Assembly (NCBI RefSeq): GCF_002102185.1
Contig: NZ_LQOW01000022.1
Coordinates: forward strand, 1-60,559
DNA: 60,559 nucleotides
Source of the DNA: Mycobacterium fragae
Lineage (GTDB): Bacteria; Actinomycetota; Actinomycetes; Mycobacteriales; Mycobacteriaceae
Direction: 5' to 3'
In this document: positions 27,493-37,336 of the stretch, piece by piece
Layout: every line of letters starts with the position of its first letter
Numbering within the stretch: position 1 is the stretch's first letter
The notes under the pieces: model-generated
Seen by the model: the letters and a program-made list of their open reading frames with translations, nothing else
Told to the model about the DNA's origin: nothing
The model's database searches: none
Program-made: the position numbers and the translations under genes

Positions 27493-30400
27493 TTAACGGG
27501 GTTTCGCCAACGGGAACGGCAGGGTCTCTCGGATGCTGCGGCCGGTGACGAGCATGACCACGCGGTCGACACCCATCCCGAGGCCCCCGGTGGGCGGCAT
27601 CGCGTACTCCATGGCATGCAGGAAGTCCTCGTCGAACTCCATGGCTTCAGGATCCCCGCCGGCGGCCCGCAAGGACTGCTCGTGTAACCGGCGCCGCTGC
27701 TCCACCGGGTCGGTGAGCTCGCTGTAGGCGGTCCCCAGCTCCACGCCCCAGGCGACCAGATCCCACCGCTCAGCCAAGCCGGGCTTGCTGCGATGCGGCC
27801 GGGTCAGCGGCGACACCGAGGTGGGGAAGTCGATGTAGAACGTCGGTTCCTCGGTCCGAGCCTCCACCAGTTGTTCGTAGAGCTCCAGCACCACGGCGCC
27901 GGCGTCCCAGCGCGTCAGGTACGGAATCTGCGCGGCGTCGCAAAGCTTGCGCAGCGTGGACAATTCGGTGGTGGCGTCAACGTGTTCGCCGAGCGCCTCG
28001 GACACCGCGTCGTGCACGGTCTTCACCGGCCACTCGCCGGATATGTCGACCGGTTCCAGACAGTCGCCATGGCCGCCCGCACGCGGCCGCATCACCACCC
28101 GCGCGCCGTTTGCGGCGTGGGCGGCGTTTTGGATCAGCTCGCGGCAGCCATCGATCCAGTCGGTGTAATCGGCGTGCGCCTGATATGCCTCCAGCAGAGT
28201 GAACTCCGGGTTGTGACTGAAGTCGGCACCCTCGTTGCGGAACGCCCGGCCCAGCTCGAAGACTCGTTCCACACCGCCGACACATAGCCGCTTCAGATAC
28301 AGCTCGGGCGCTATCCGCAGGTACAGGTCGAGGTCGTAGGCGTTGATGTGGGTGACGAACGGGCGGGCGGCGGCGCCGCCATGCACCTGCTGCAGGATCG
28401 GGGTCTCGACCTCGACAAACCCCTTGGCGCACAGGGTTTCCCTGATTGCGCGCAGCACGCTGCTGCGAGCGGTGATCAGCTCGCGGGACTCGGGATTGAC
28501 CGCCAGATCGACATAGCGGCTACGCAAGCGAGCCTCCGGGTCAGTCAGCCCCTTCCATTTGTTGGGCAGCGGCCGCAAGCACTTACCGATCAGCCGCCAG
28601 CTGCGAACGATCAGCGACCTTGTTCCCGTCTTGCTGAAGCCCATTTGACCGGTCACCTCGACCAGGTCGCCGAGGTCGATGGCCTTGGTGAAATCCGCGT
28701 TGCGCCCGTGTTCCAGAAGCGAATTGTCCAGCAGCAGCTGCACTTCCGCTGACCAGTCGCGCAGCTGTGCAAACAGAACGCCGCCGAAGTCGCGGATCCG
28801 CAGCACCCGTCCCGACACGGAGACGGCGGTCTGATCGTCGGCGCCGAGCGCCCGGGCGACGGTGTGGCTGGGTGGCTGTCCCACCGGGTAGGGGTCGACG
28901 CCGTTGTCCTGCAGCATCTTCAGCTTGGACAGCCGCACTCGCATCTGTTCGGGTAGCCGGCGTTGGCGCTCGTCGCCGGCTCCCAGCTCAGCGTGGCGCA
29001 AGCCGGATACATCCGGCGCCGAGCCGTCGTGGTGCAACAGCCCAGTGGCCACGAGTGTCGGTGGCACGGACGGGTGATGGCCGGTGTGTTGCCTGTTGCG
29101 CCGAGTGAACGGCAGCACAAGGAAACCCTCCGCAATCACCGAGGCGACGCCGACCCGAGGGATCATGCGAGCGTCCTCGTAGCAGGCGTACCGCGGCACC
29201 CACTCGGGTTGGTACTTCGCGTTCGAGCGGTACAGCGTCTCCAACTGCCACCACCGGGAGAAGAACAGCAAGAATCCGCGCCACAACCGTGCAACCGGGC
29301 CGGCGCCGAGTTGAGCGCCCTGCTCGAACGCCGAGCGGAACATGGCGAAGTTCAGCGAAATACGGCTGATCCCAATACGTTCAGCGTGCAAAGCGAGCTC
29401 GCTGACCATCAGCTCGATCGTCCCGTTCGGGGACTGCGGAGAACGACGCATCAGATCCAGCGAAGCGCCGTTGTGTCCCCACGGCACCAGCGAAAGCATT
29501 GCAACCACAGTGCGGTCGGGTCGGATCGCTTCGACCAGCAGCGAGTCGGCGTCGGCGGGATCGCCCAGCCGGCCCAACGCCATCGAGAAGCCCCGCTCGG
29601 ATTCGGTGTCCCGCCAGGCATCCGCGCGTTCGATCACCCGGGCCATCTCGTCGGCGTCGACGTCGCCGTGCCGGCGGATCCGCACGGAAAGCCCGGCCCG
29701 CCGCGCCCGCGTCACCGCCTGGCGCACCCCGCGCATATCTCGACCGGAGAGTCTGAAATTCGCAGTGTGCAGGATGGCCTCGTCGCCGAGCTCCAGCGCG
29801 TTCAGCCCGGCGTCGCGAAATGCCTTGGCCCCTGCCGAACTGGCGCCCATGTTCCCGGGCGTCCAGCCATACGTCTGGCACAGCCGCAACCAGGCATCGA
29901 TGGCCTGCGGCCACGCGCGTGGGTCGCCGACGGGATCGCCGCTGGCCAGACACACGCCGACCTCGACGCGATAGGTGATGGCGGCGCGGCCGCTCGGCGC
30001 GAAAACCACCGACTTGTCCCGGCGAGTGGCGAAGTAGCCCAGCGAGTCGTTCTTGCCGTACAGCTCGAGCAGGCCGCGGATGGCGGATTCGTCCTCTCCG
30101 GTGAGGGCGTTTTCGGCGCGCTGCGATTGGAACAGCACAATCGCCGCGGCGATCAGCGCGAGCGCGCTGAACAGCCCGAAGACCGCGTTGAGCAGAACGT
30201 GCGGCTTGCCCGTGAACGAGCCCGGCCCGGCCAGGGCGAATCCGACTATGCGGTCCACCACGTAGAAGAACCGGTCCTCGCGCGCCAGCGTGCCGGGAAA
30301 CATCTCGACCAGCGCCCAGGCCGCCAGGATTCCCATCGCCCAGCCGGCGAACAGCACCCCTGCCGCCTTGTAGAGTGCGCCCGGCCGCACCTTGGCCCAG

Positions 30401-30861
30401 AACTCCCGGTAGCCCAAAACCAGAATCGCGAGCGCGGCCACGTGCAAGACGAGTCCGAGGTTCTCGCCGAAGAGATTGAACGGGGTATTGAAGGGGATAT
30501 GGCTGCCGACCGTCAGGTCGGCAATGTTCCACGCGGCCGCCACGACCAGATTGATGACCAGGAGCCACCAGGCGATCCGCTTACGCGCGGTGAGCGCTCC
30601 GGCCAGCAACGCCAACACGAACGACCACGCGAAGCTGGTGTCGGGAAAGTTGAATATGTAGTCGTTGATGAACTCGCGCGGCACTTTGATGACCCACCGG
30701 ACCAGCGGCGACACGCTGGCGATCAACGACAGCGTGGCGATGACGCCGACGGTCCACCCGGCGGCCGCGGGGACCCAGCGGAACCGGCTCCCCGGCCGAG
30801 ACGCAGTGAGTGTCACAGACCGCGAGGATATTCCCTCAAACTCCGAATCGCCTGCCAGCAA
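27493..30861 (-). CDS. lysX: Bifunctional lysyl-tRNA synthetase / lysylphosphatidylglycerol synthase LysX
   Basis: This 1122-aa fusion makes lysyl-tRNA and transfers lysine to phosphatidylglycerol, giving resistance to cationic peptides. N-terminal helices (about residues 25-250) form the MprF-like membrane domain, followed by the GNAT-like DUF2156 transferase region ([21 protein letters not shown]). The C-terminal class II lysyl-tRNA synthetase carries motif 2 ([15 protein letters not shown]) and motif 3 ([12 protein letters not shown]). A shortened OB fold precedes it ([21 protein letters not shown]). ATG at 30861 leads into [10 protein letters not shown], the conserved mycobacterial start region. 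It is divergent from the infC operon. Confidence 0.95.
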   Translation of the reverse strand: MLAGDSEFEGISSRSVTLTASRPGSRFRWVPAAAGWTVGVIATLSLIASVSPLVRWVIKVPREFINDYIFNFPDTSFAWSFVLALLAGALTARKRIAWWLLVINLVVAAAWNIADLTVGSHIPFNTPFNLFGENLGLVLHVAALAILVLGYREFWAKVRPGALYKAAGVLFAGWAMGILAAWALVEMFPGTLAREDRFFYVVDRIVGFALAGPGSFTGKPHVLLNAVFGLFSALALIAAAIVLFQSQRAENALTGEDESAIRGLLELYGKNDSLGYFATRRDKSVVFAPSGRAAITYRVEVGVCLASGDPVGDPRAWPQAIDAWLRLCQTYGWTPGNMGASSAGAKAFRDAGLNALELGDEAILHTANFRLSGRDMRGVRQAVTRARRAGLSVRIRRHGDVDADEMARVIERADAWRDTESERGFSMALGRLGDPADADSLLVEAIRPDRTVVAMLSLVPWGHNGASLDLMRRSPQSPNGTIELMVSELALHAERIGISRISLNFAMFRSAFEQGAQLGAGPVARLWRGFLLFFSRWWQLETLYRSNAKYQPEWVPRYACYEDARMIPRVGVASVIAEGFLVLPFTRRNRQHTGHHPSVPPTLVATGLLHHDGSAPDVSGLRHAELGAGDERQRRLPEQMRVRLSKLKMLQDNGVDPYPVGQPPSHTVARALGADDQTAVSVSGRVLRIRDFGGVLFAQLRDWSAEVQLLLDNSLLEHGRNADFTKAIDLGDLVEVTGQMGFSKTGTRSLIVRSWRLIGKCLRPLPNKWKGLTDPEARLRSRYVDLAVNPESRELITARSSVLRAIRETLCAKGFVEVETPILQQVHGGAAARPFVTHINAYDLDLYLRIAPELYLKRLCVGGVERVFELGRAFRNEGADFSHNPEFTLLEAYQAHADYTDWIDGCRELIQNAAHAANGARVVMRPRAGGHGDCLEPVDISGEWPVKTVHDAVSEALGEHVDATTELSTLRKLCDAAQIPYLTRWDAGAVVLELYEQLVEARTEEPTFYIDFPTSVSPLTRPHRSKPGLAERWDLVAWGVELGTAYSELTDPVEQRRRLHEQSLRAAGGDPEAMEFDEDFLHAMEYAMPPTGGLGMGVDRVVMLVTGRSIRETLPFPLAKPR

Positions 30862-30894
30862 CCCGCCGGATATCCGGCTCAGCCATCATCACTG

Positions 30895-31175
30895 CTAGAC
30901 TCGTGGACGCGACCGTCCCGGCGAAGGCCAGGGACAGCAAGTGGAGTCCCACTCCCACCGTTGGCCACGAAATCGTTTCAAGGCTCAGCGGTCCGGTCAC
31001 AGGCACCTCGCGGTGCCTGCTCTGCGCATGACGCAGGCGGCTCGACCCAACGGGCCGTGATCGGTCGGCACAAGGGCCCTGCTTATGCAGGGCCTTTTCG
31101 CTGATGGTGTGGTATTTCGACCGCTGGATCTCCGACATCGGCCGGTCGCGACCGAAATACAACCAGGGAGGCCCC
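30895..31175 (+). promoter_or_regulatory. infC-rpmI-rplT leader with two hairpins, attenuator-like
   Basis: A TAGACT -10 candidate lies at 30897-30902, and the region to 31175 has no other gene. Two strong hairpins occur. The first is an 8-bp perfect stem at 31000-31019 (CAGGCACC with its complement, TCGC loop). The second is an 11-bp stem at 31072-31097 (AAGGGCCCTGC/GCAGGGCCTTT including one G-U pair, TTAT loop) that ends in TTTT and looks like an intrinsic terminator. CGGGCC at 31051-31056 could compete for its stem. Such leaders control infC-rplT operons through L20 in other bacteria; mechanism here is inferred. Confidence 0.6.
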
Positions 31176-31775
<600 letters not shown>

Positions 31776-31795
31776 CACAGCAGAACTGAGGACAC

Positions 31796-31990
31796 ATGCC
31801 TAAAGCCAAGACCCACAGCGGAGCCTCGAAGCGGTTCCGGCGCACCGGAACCGGCAAGCTCGCGCGCCAGCAGGCCAACCGCAGACACAATTTCGAGCAC
31901 AAGCCGTCTACCCGGACACGCCGGCTGGAAGGCCGCACCGCGGTGTCCGCCAACGACACCAAGCGGGTCAAGAAGCTGCTGAACGGCTAA
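31796..31990 (+). CDS. rpmI: 50S ribosomal protein L35
   Basis: This 64-aa basic protein starts [21 protein letters not shown] and carries the typical [16 protein letters not shown]. It lies 20 nt after infC in the conserved infC-rpmI-rplT order and is preceded by a weak GAGGACAC Shine-Dalgarno. Confidence 0.97.
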   Translation: MPKAKTHSGASKRFRRTGTGKLARQQANRRHNFEHKPSTRTRRLEGRTAVSANDTKRVKKLLNG

Positions 31991-32021
31991 CGATCACGTC
32001 CACACGAGGATAGGAACACCC

Positions 32022-32411
32022 ATGGCACGCGTGAAGCGGGCGGTCAACGCCCATAAGAAGCGCCGCACCATTCTGAAAGCCTCGCGAGGCTATCGCGGTC
32101 AGCGATCCCGGCTTTACCGCAAAGCCAAAGAGCAGCAACTGCATTCACTGAACTACGCCTTCCGCGATCGCCGCGCACGCAAGGGCGAGTTCCGCAAGCT
32201 GTGGATCTCGCGGATCAACGCGGCGGCCCGCGCCAACGACATCACCTACAACCGACTGATTCAGGGCCTCAAGGCCGCCGGTGTCGAGGTCGACCGCAAG
32301 AACCTCGCCGAGATCGCCGTGAGCGATCCCGGGGCGTTCACCGCGCTGGTCGACGTCGCCAGGGCCGCTCTGCCCGACGACGTCAACGCACCCTCCGGAG
32401 AGGCCGCTTAA
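32022..32411 (+). CDS. rplT: 50S ribosomal protein L20
   Basis: This 129-aa basic protein matches L20: [38 protein letters not shown] with [15 protein letters not shown]20 is needed for early 50S assembly and is the likely feedback regulator of its own operon. Its C-terminal tail ([15 protein letters not shown]) is a short actinobacterial extension. AGGATAGGAACACC precedes the ATG. Confidence 0.97.
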   Translation: MARVKRAVNAHKKRRTILKASRGYRGQRSRLYRKAKEQQLHSLNYAFRDRRARKGEFRKLWISRINAAARANDITYNRLIQGLKAAGVEVDRKNLAEIAVSDPGAFTALVDVARAALPDDVNAPSGEAA

Positions 32412-32430
32412 GCCCCGCGGCGCCAAGCCG

Positions 32431-33201
32431 GTGCTCACCGAACGTTCGACCCGCGTGGTCGCGGCGGTCAAACTGCATCGGCATGTCGCGCGGCGCCGGG
32501 CCCAGCGGTTCCTGGCCGAGGGTGCAAACCTTGTGGAGGCGGCGTCCCGGCGCGGATTGACCCGCGAGGTCTTCGTCACCGAGGCGGCTTCCCAGCGCTA
32601 CGCCGCGCTGCTCGCGCAGCAGCATGCACCGGTGCACCTGGTGACCGAGCGCGCGGCAAAAGCGTTGTCGGAAACGGTGACTCCGGCCGGCCTGGTGGCG
32701 GTCTGTGAGACCCCCGCCACCGGCCTCGACGACGTGCTGGCCAGCGGTCCGCGGTTGGTCGCTGTCGCTGTGGAGATCGGCGAGCCGGGTAACGCGGGTA
32801 CATTGATCCGCATCGCCGATGCGATGGGAGCCGCCGCGGTGGTTCTCGGCGGCCACAGCGTCGACCCGTACAACGGCAAATGCCTACGCGCCTCGGCCGG
32901 CAGCATGTTCTCGATCCCGGTCGTGGTCGCGCCGGATATCGGCGGGGCTGTCAGTGCGCTGCGCGATGCGGGGCTACAGGTGCTCGCCACCACGGTCGAC
33001 GGTGAGCTGTGTTTGGACGATGCTGAACTCGCCGAGCCGACGGCGTGGCTGTTCGGCGCGGAATCTCACGGTCTGTCCGCCCAGGTGGCGGGTCAGGCGC
33101 ACCACCGGGTGCGGATCCCGATGTCGGGCGACGCGCAGAGTCTCAATGTGGCTGCGGCCGCGGCGATTTGCCTTTATCAGAGCGCCCGGGCGCAGTGCTA
33201 G
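32431..33201 (+). CDS. TrmH/SpoU-family rRNA 2'-O-methyltransferase (Rv1644-like)
   Basis: This 256-aa SPOUT methyltransferase modifies rRNA or tRNA ribose. The N-terminal substrate-binding segment RRRAQRFLAEGANLVEAA is followed by the knotted catalytic domain with EIGEPGNAGTLIRIADAMGAAAVVL (motif 1) and LFGAESHGLS...RIPMSGDAQSLNVAAAAAICLY (motifs 2 and 3). It is annotated tsnR in M. tuberculosis, but thiostrepton resistance methylation is not demonstrated by sequence. The GTG at 32431 is 19 nt after rplT, so it is probably co-transcribed. The frame stops 1 nt short of the convergent gene. Confidence 0.9.
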   Translation: MLTERSTRVVAAVKLHRHVARRRAQRFLAEGANLVEAASRRGLTREVFVTEAASQRYAALLAQQHAPVHLVTERAAKALSETVTPAGLVAVCETPATGLDDVLASGPRLVAVAVEIGEPGNAGTLIRIADAMGAAAVVLGGHSVDPYNGKCLRASAGSMFSIPVVVAPDIGGAVSALRDAGLQVLATTVDGELCLDDAELAEPTAWLFGAESHGLSAQVAGQAHHRVRIPMSGDAQSLNVAAAAAICLYQSARAQC

Positions 33202-34251
33202 TCAGGCGGCCTTGCCGCGACCTCGCGCTGGACGCAGGCCAGCCAACGAGAACGTGGTGTGCACAAGCGACCCTGCGCGCTCGATGATGTTTTTGGCGGG
33301 GTGGGTGCGAGGGGGGAAATAGTGCATCGGCAGCCCGCGTCGATCGCGCGGCGGTGCCATGAATCGCGGCGCCTCCACCAACGGCGCGTCGGCGGGGATT
33401 CGCCCCTCGGCGCGGCGGTAAGCGGCCAGCGCGCGCGGATGTAACCGAATCTCGTCGGGAACCGCCAAAAACGCCAGCTCGACCACCTTGCCGAACAGGC
33501 GCAGCAACACCTCGTCGCCCGGTGTCCAACGCATTCCGGCCTTTTCGCGTACCACCGGGTCGAACAGTCCGGCGGCGATCCAGCGCTGCCCCGCGGCGAG
33601 CGGCTTGAACAACTGATCCCAGAGAGGAGTGGGCATCAGCACGAACTTCGGTTTGGGAATGCGGATCTGGAAGATGTCCAGGGTGGCCTGGTTGATCTCC
33701 AGCTCCTCGCGGCAGACCCTCTCCCAGTACTCCTGAAACTCCTCCCACGACCTGGGCACCGGTCGCATGCTCATTCCGTACATCCGGTACCACTGCACGT
33801 GCTCGTCGAACAGCTGGCGCTTCTCGGCCTCGGTCAATCCGCCGCAGAAGTATTCGGCGACCTTGATCACCAGCATGAAAAACGTCGCGTGCGCCCAGTA
33901 GAAGGTTTCCGGGTTCAGCGCGTGGTAGCGACGGCCGACCGCGTCGACGCCCTTGATGGTGCGGTGATACTGCTTGATCTGCCGGCCGGTCTGTGCCGCG
34001 CGATTGCCGTCGTAGACAACGCCCATGATCGGATACACCGACCGTGCCACTCGTTGCAGCGGTTCGCGCAGCAGGATGGAATGCTCCTCGACGCCGGCGC
34101 CCAACTCCGGATACATGTTCTGGATCGCGCCGATCCACACACCCATCATCCCGGTGCGCAGATCGCCGAAGTACTTCCAGGTCAACGAATCCGGTCCGAG
34201 CGGCTCGGCCTGGACGGCGCGCTCTGCGTGCTCAATCGAGTCCTGCGTCAT
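33202..34251 (-). CDS. DUF2236/MpaB-like oxygenase (Rv1645c-like)
   Basis: This 349-aa protein belongs to the DUF2236 (ER-bound-oxygenase MpaB/latex-clearing) helical superfamily. Those proteins bind haem through histidines. Candidate ligand regions are YHALNPETFYWAHATFFM and HYFPPRTHPAKN, and the conserved YPIMGVVYDG is present. The substrate is unknown. ATG at 34251 begins MTQDSIEHAERA and matches the family length; sequences further upstream cross the operator and are not conserved. A perfect inverted repeat lies about 41 nt before the ATG, so the gene is likely repressed. Confidence 0.8.
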   Translation of the reverse strand: MTQDSIEHAERAVQAEPLGPDSLTWKYFGDLRTGMMGVWIGAIQNMYPELGAGVEEHSILLREPLQRVARSVYPIMGVVYDGNRAAQTGRQIKQYHRTIKGVDAVGRRYHALNPETFYWAHATFFMLVIKVAEYFCGGLTEAEKRQLFDEHVQWYRMYGMSMRPVPRSWEEFQEYWERVCREELEINQATLDIFQIRIPKPKFVLMPTPLWDQLFKPLAAGQRWIAAGLFDPVVREKAGMRWTPGDEVLLRLFGKVVELAFLAVPDEIRLHPRALAAYRRAEGRIPADAPLVEAPRFMAPPRDRRGLPMHYFPPRTHPAKNIIERAGSLVHTTFSLAGLRPARGRGKAA

Positions 34252-34291
34252 CACGGCCTCCTGGGTCCCTGATGCGTCCCACGATAATGTT

Positions 34292-34307
34292 GACAACGTA
34301 TGTTGTC
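34292..34307. promoter_or_regulatory. Inverted-repeat operator GACAAC-N4-GTTGTC
   Basis: GACAAC (34292-34297), GTAT, GTTGTC (34302-34307) form perfect 6-bp arms, typical of a TetR-family site. It is about 41 nt upstream of the DUF2236 ATG and 138 nt upstream of the cyclase GTG, so the DUF2236 gene is the likelier target. No TetR gene adjoins it. Confidence 0.6.
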
Positions 34308-34407
34308 TATGATTTCCCGGCGTGCCGCGCCGTACTGTTATCGACCGCCGTAACCGGGTGATCAGTGCGCTTGACCGACACGGTGGCGCACACCACGACA
34401 GCGGTCG

Positions 34408-34437
34408 TTGCCCGTCTCTTCGGACACCACCTACCCT
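34408..34437 (+). promoter_or_regulatory. Candidate leaderless promoter of adenylate cyclase
   Basis: TTGCCC (34408-34413) and TACCCT (34432-34437) are 18 bp apart, and GTG 34445 follows 7 nt later. The spacing repeats that seen at uvrB and the ABC operon, supporting a leaderless start. Confidence 0.5.
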
Positions 34438-34444
34438 GGGCGAT

Positions 34445-35383
34445 GTGGAACTCGGGCCCAACCCGGCGTCCGGCGAGCCCGAGCAAACGGCGACCACGTC
34501 GGATCCGCCTGGTTCAAAACGTCGCAGTCCGGAGTGGATGCATAACGCTGCGGACTGGCTGCGCAGCAGAAACCACAGTCCCGGCATGGTCGAGCTGGTC
34601 CGCCGGGCCCGGCGCGCCTTGCCCGGTGATCCCGATTTCGGTGATCCGCTCTCCACCGCCGGCGAGGGCGGGCCGCGGGCCGCGGCGCGGGCCGCGGGCC
34701 GTCTGCTGGGGGACCGCAACGGTGCGTCCCGCGAGGTCAGCCTCGGCGCACTTCAGGTGTGGCAGGCAATGACCGAGGCGGTTGCCCGACGCCCGGCCAA
34801 TCCCGAGGTGACACTCGTCTTCACGGACCTGGTCGGTTTCTCGTCGTGGGCCCTGCAGGCCGGCGACGACGCGACCCTCAAGCTTTTGCGGCGGGTAGCC
34901 CAGGCGGTGGAACCGCCACTGCTGGATGCGGGCGGGCACATCGTCAAACGAATGGGCGACGGCATCATGGCGGTGTTCTCCGATCCGCTGGTGGCGGTGG
35001 AGTCGGTCTGCGCCGCTCAGCGGGAGGTGAAGTCGGTCGAGGTGGAGGGCTACAAACCGCGAATGCGCGTCGGTGTCCACACCGGGCGACCGCAGCGGCT
35101 GGCCGCCGACTGGCTGGGCGTCGACGTCAACATCGCCGCCCGTGTCATGGAGCGCGCAACCAGGGGAGGGGTAATGGTGTCCGGGCCCACGCTGGACCGG
35201 CTTGCGCAGAAGGATTTGGAGGCCTTGGGAATCACCGCCAAGCGGGCGCATCGACCACTGTTCGCAGCCAAAACTCCCGGGCTGCCGGGGGACATGGCCG
35301 TCTACCGGCTCAAAGCGGTCGGCGAAACTGGCAGGGATTTGTCAGGCCTGGACGATACAGAAGACGAAAATTCGCAGGCATAG
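34445..35383 (+). CDS. Class III adenylate cyclase (Rv1647-like)
   Basis: This 312-aa soluble cyclase converts ATP to cAMP. A helical N-terminal region (about residues 30-110) precedes one class III catalytic domain. Metal-binding aspartates are in VTLVFTDLVGF and MGDGIMAVF, with the substrate-specifying lysine in GGHIVKRMG and the transition-state pair in VDVNIAARVME. GTG at 34445 was preferred over the earlier in-frame GTG at 34322 because it lies 7 nt past a TACCCT box and gives the family length (about 316 aa in M. tuberculosis). The extra upstream sequence is not recognisable. Confidence 0.85.
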   Translation: MELGPNPASGEPEQTATTSDPPGSKRRSPEWMHNAADWLRSRNHSPGMVELVRRARRALPGDPDFGDPLSTAGEGGPRAAARAAGRLLGDRNGASREVSLGALQVWQAMTEAVARRPANPEVTLVFTDLVGFSSWALQAGDDATLKLLRRVAQAVEPPLLDAGGHIVKRMGDGIMAVFSDPLVAVESVCAAQREVKSVEVEGYKPRMRVGVHTGRPQRLAADWLGVDVNIAARVMERATRGGVMVSGPTLDRLAQKDLEALGITAKRAHRPLFAAKTPGLPGDMAVYRLKAVGETGRDLSGLDDTEDENSQA

Positions 35384-35392
35384 TAGAGGCCG

Positions 35393-36196
35393 ATGATCTT
35401 CAATATTTTGTCCCGGCTGGCCCGGGTCCGGATGACGCTGGGCTACGCCGCCGCTCTGGTCACTGTCAGCACCGTCCTTCTGGTTCTCGGTCCGCGGGTG
35501 CGCGAGCAGGTCATCCGGTACGCCAGCACCAACGTGCACAACTTGGCGCACGGTCACCTGGGCACCCTGTTCGGCAGCGCATTCGTCACCGATACCGGCC
35601 CGATCTACTTCTGGTTGCCCGGCTTGTTTTGCCTGCTGGCCCTGGCCGAACTGATCTGGCACAGCGGCCGGGTGGCCGCGGTCTTCGTCACCGGCCACAT
35701 CGGCGCGACGCTGGTGGTGGCCGCCGGTATCACCGCGGCAATCGAATTTGGCTGGCTGCCGCTGTCCATCGCCCGCGCCAGCGATGTCGGCATGAGCTAC
35801 GGCGCCGTGGCGGTGCTGGGCGCGCTGACCGCGGCCCTGTCGGCCCGGTGGCGGCCCGCGTGGATCGGCTGGTGGGTCCCGGCCGGAATCGCGGCAGCGG
35901 TCTTGGGCGCCGATTTCACCGACGTCGGGCACGCCGTCGCATTGTTGCTCGGCATGCTGGTCGCCACCCGGTTGCGGGGACCGGCTCGCTGGACCCGGTT
36001 GCGTTACCTGCTGCTGGCTGTCGCCGCGCCCTTCGGATTCCTTCTGCTGGCGCACAACGGATGGTCGGCACTGGTTGCGGTGGGCGTCGGCGCAGTGGGC
36101 GCGCTGGCGGCCGAGCGGATCACCCGCTCACGCATGCCGCGCCGTGCGCTGCCGGTGGCTGCGTTGGCGGCCGCGCAGCCGGCACGCAACGCTTGA
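35393..36196 (+). CDS. Rhomboid-like membrane protein (Rv1648-like)
   Basis: This 267-aa polytopic protein has about six helices and a rhomboid-like plan. NVHNLAHGHLGTLFGSAFVT resembles the rhomboid HxxxN loop, GMSYGAVAV resembles the GxSxG serine motif, and DVGHAVALLLGM resembles the catalytic-histidine helix. Both serine and histidine are therefore plausibly present, but protease activity is unproven; many rhomboid-like actinobacterial proteins are not proteases. It lies 9 nt after the cyclase stop and is probably co-transcribed. Confidence 0.75.
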   Translation: MIFNILSRLARVRMTLGYAAALVTVSTVLLVLGPRVREQVIRYASTNVHNLAHGHLGTLFGSAFVTDTGPIYFWLPGLFCLLALAELIWHSGRVAAVFVTGHIGATLVVAAGITAAIEFGWLPLSIARASDVGMSYGAVAVLGALTAALSARWRPAWIGWWVPAGIAAAVLGADFTDVGHAVALLLGMLVATRLRGPARWTRLRYLLLAVAAPFGFLLLAHNGWSALVAVGVGAVGALAAERITRSRMPRRALPVAALAAAQPARNA

Positions 36197-36262
36197 CACG
36201 TCCGCGATCGGCCTCGTTTCACCGCATATGATCGGCATTTGCGCGTCACGCCCGTGTCGTGA

Positions 36263-37335
<1,073 letters not shown>

Positions 37336-37336
<1 letters not shown>

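Noticed and set aside
28963..31104. 713-aa plus-strand frame opposite lysX
   Set aside because: Antisense shadow of lysX in a high-GC genome; no domain, and it runs over the infC leader.
31104..31175. Upstream in-frame ATG as infC start
   Set aside because: No ribosome site precedes it and the 24 extra codons have no similarity to IF-3, while a strong site precedes ATC 31176.
36193..36232. TTGACA/TATGAT promoter for pheST
   Set aside because: The two boxes are 28 bp apart, too far for sigma-A; only the TATGAT is a possible -10.
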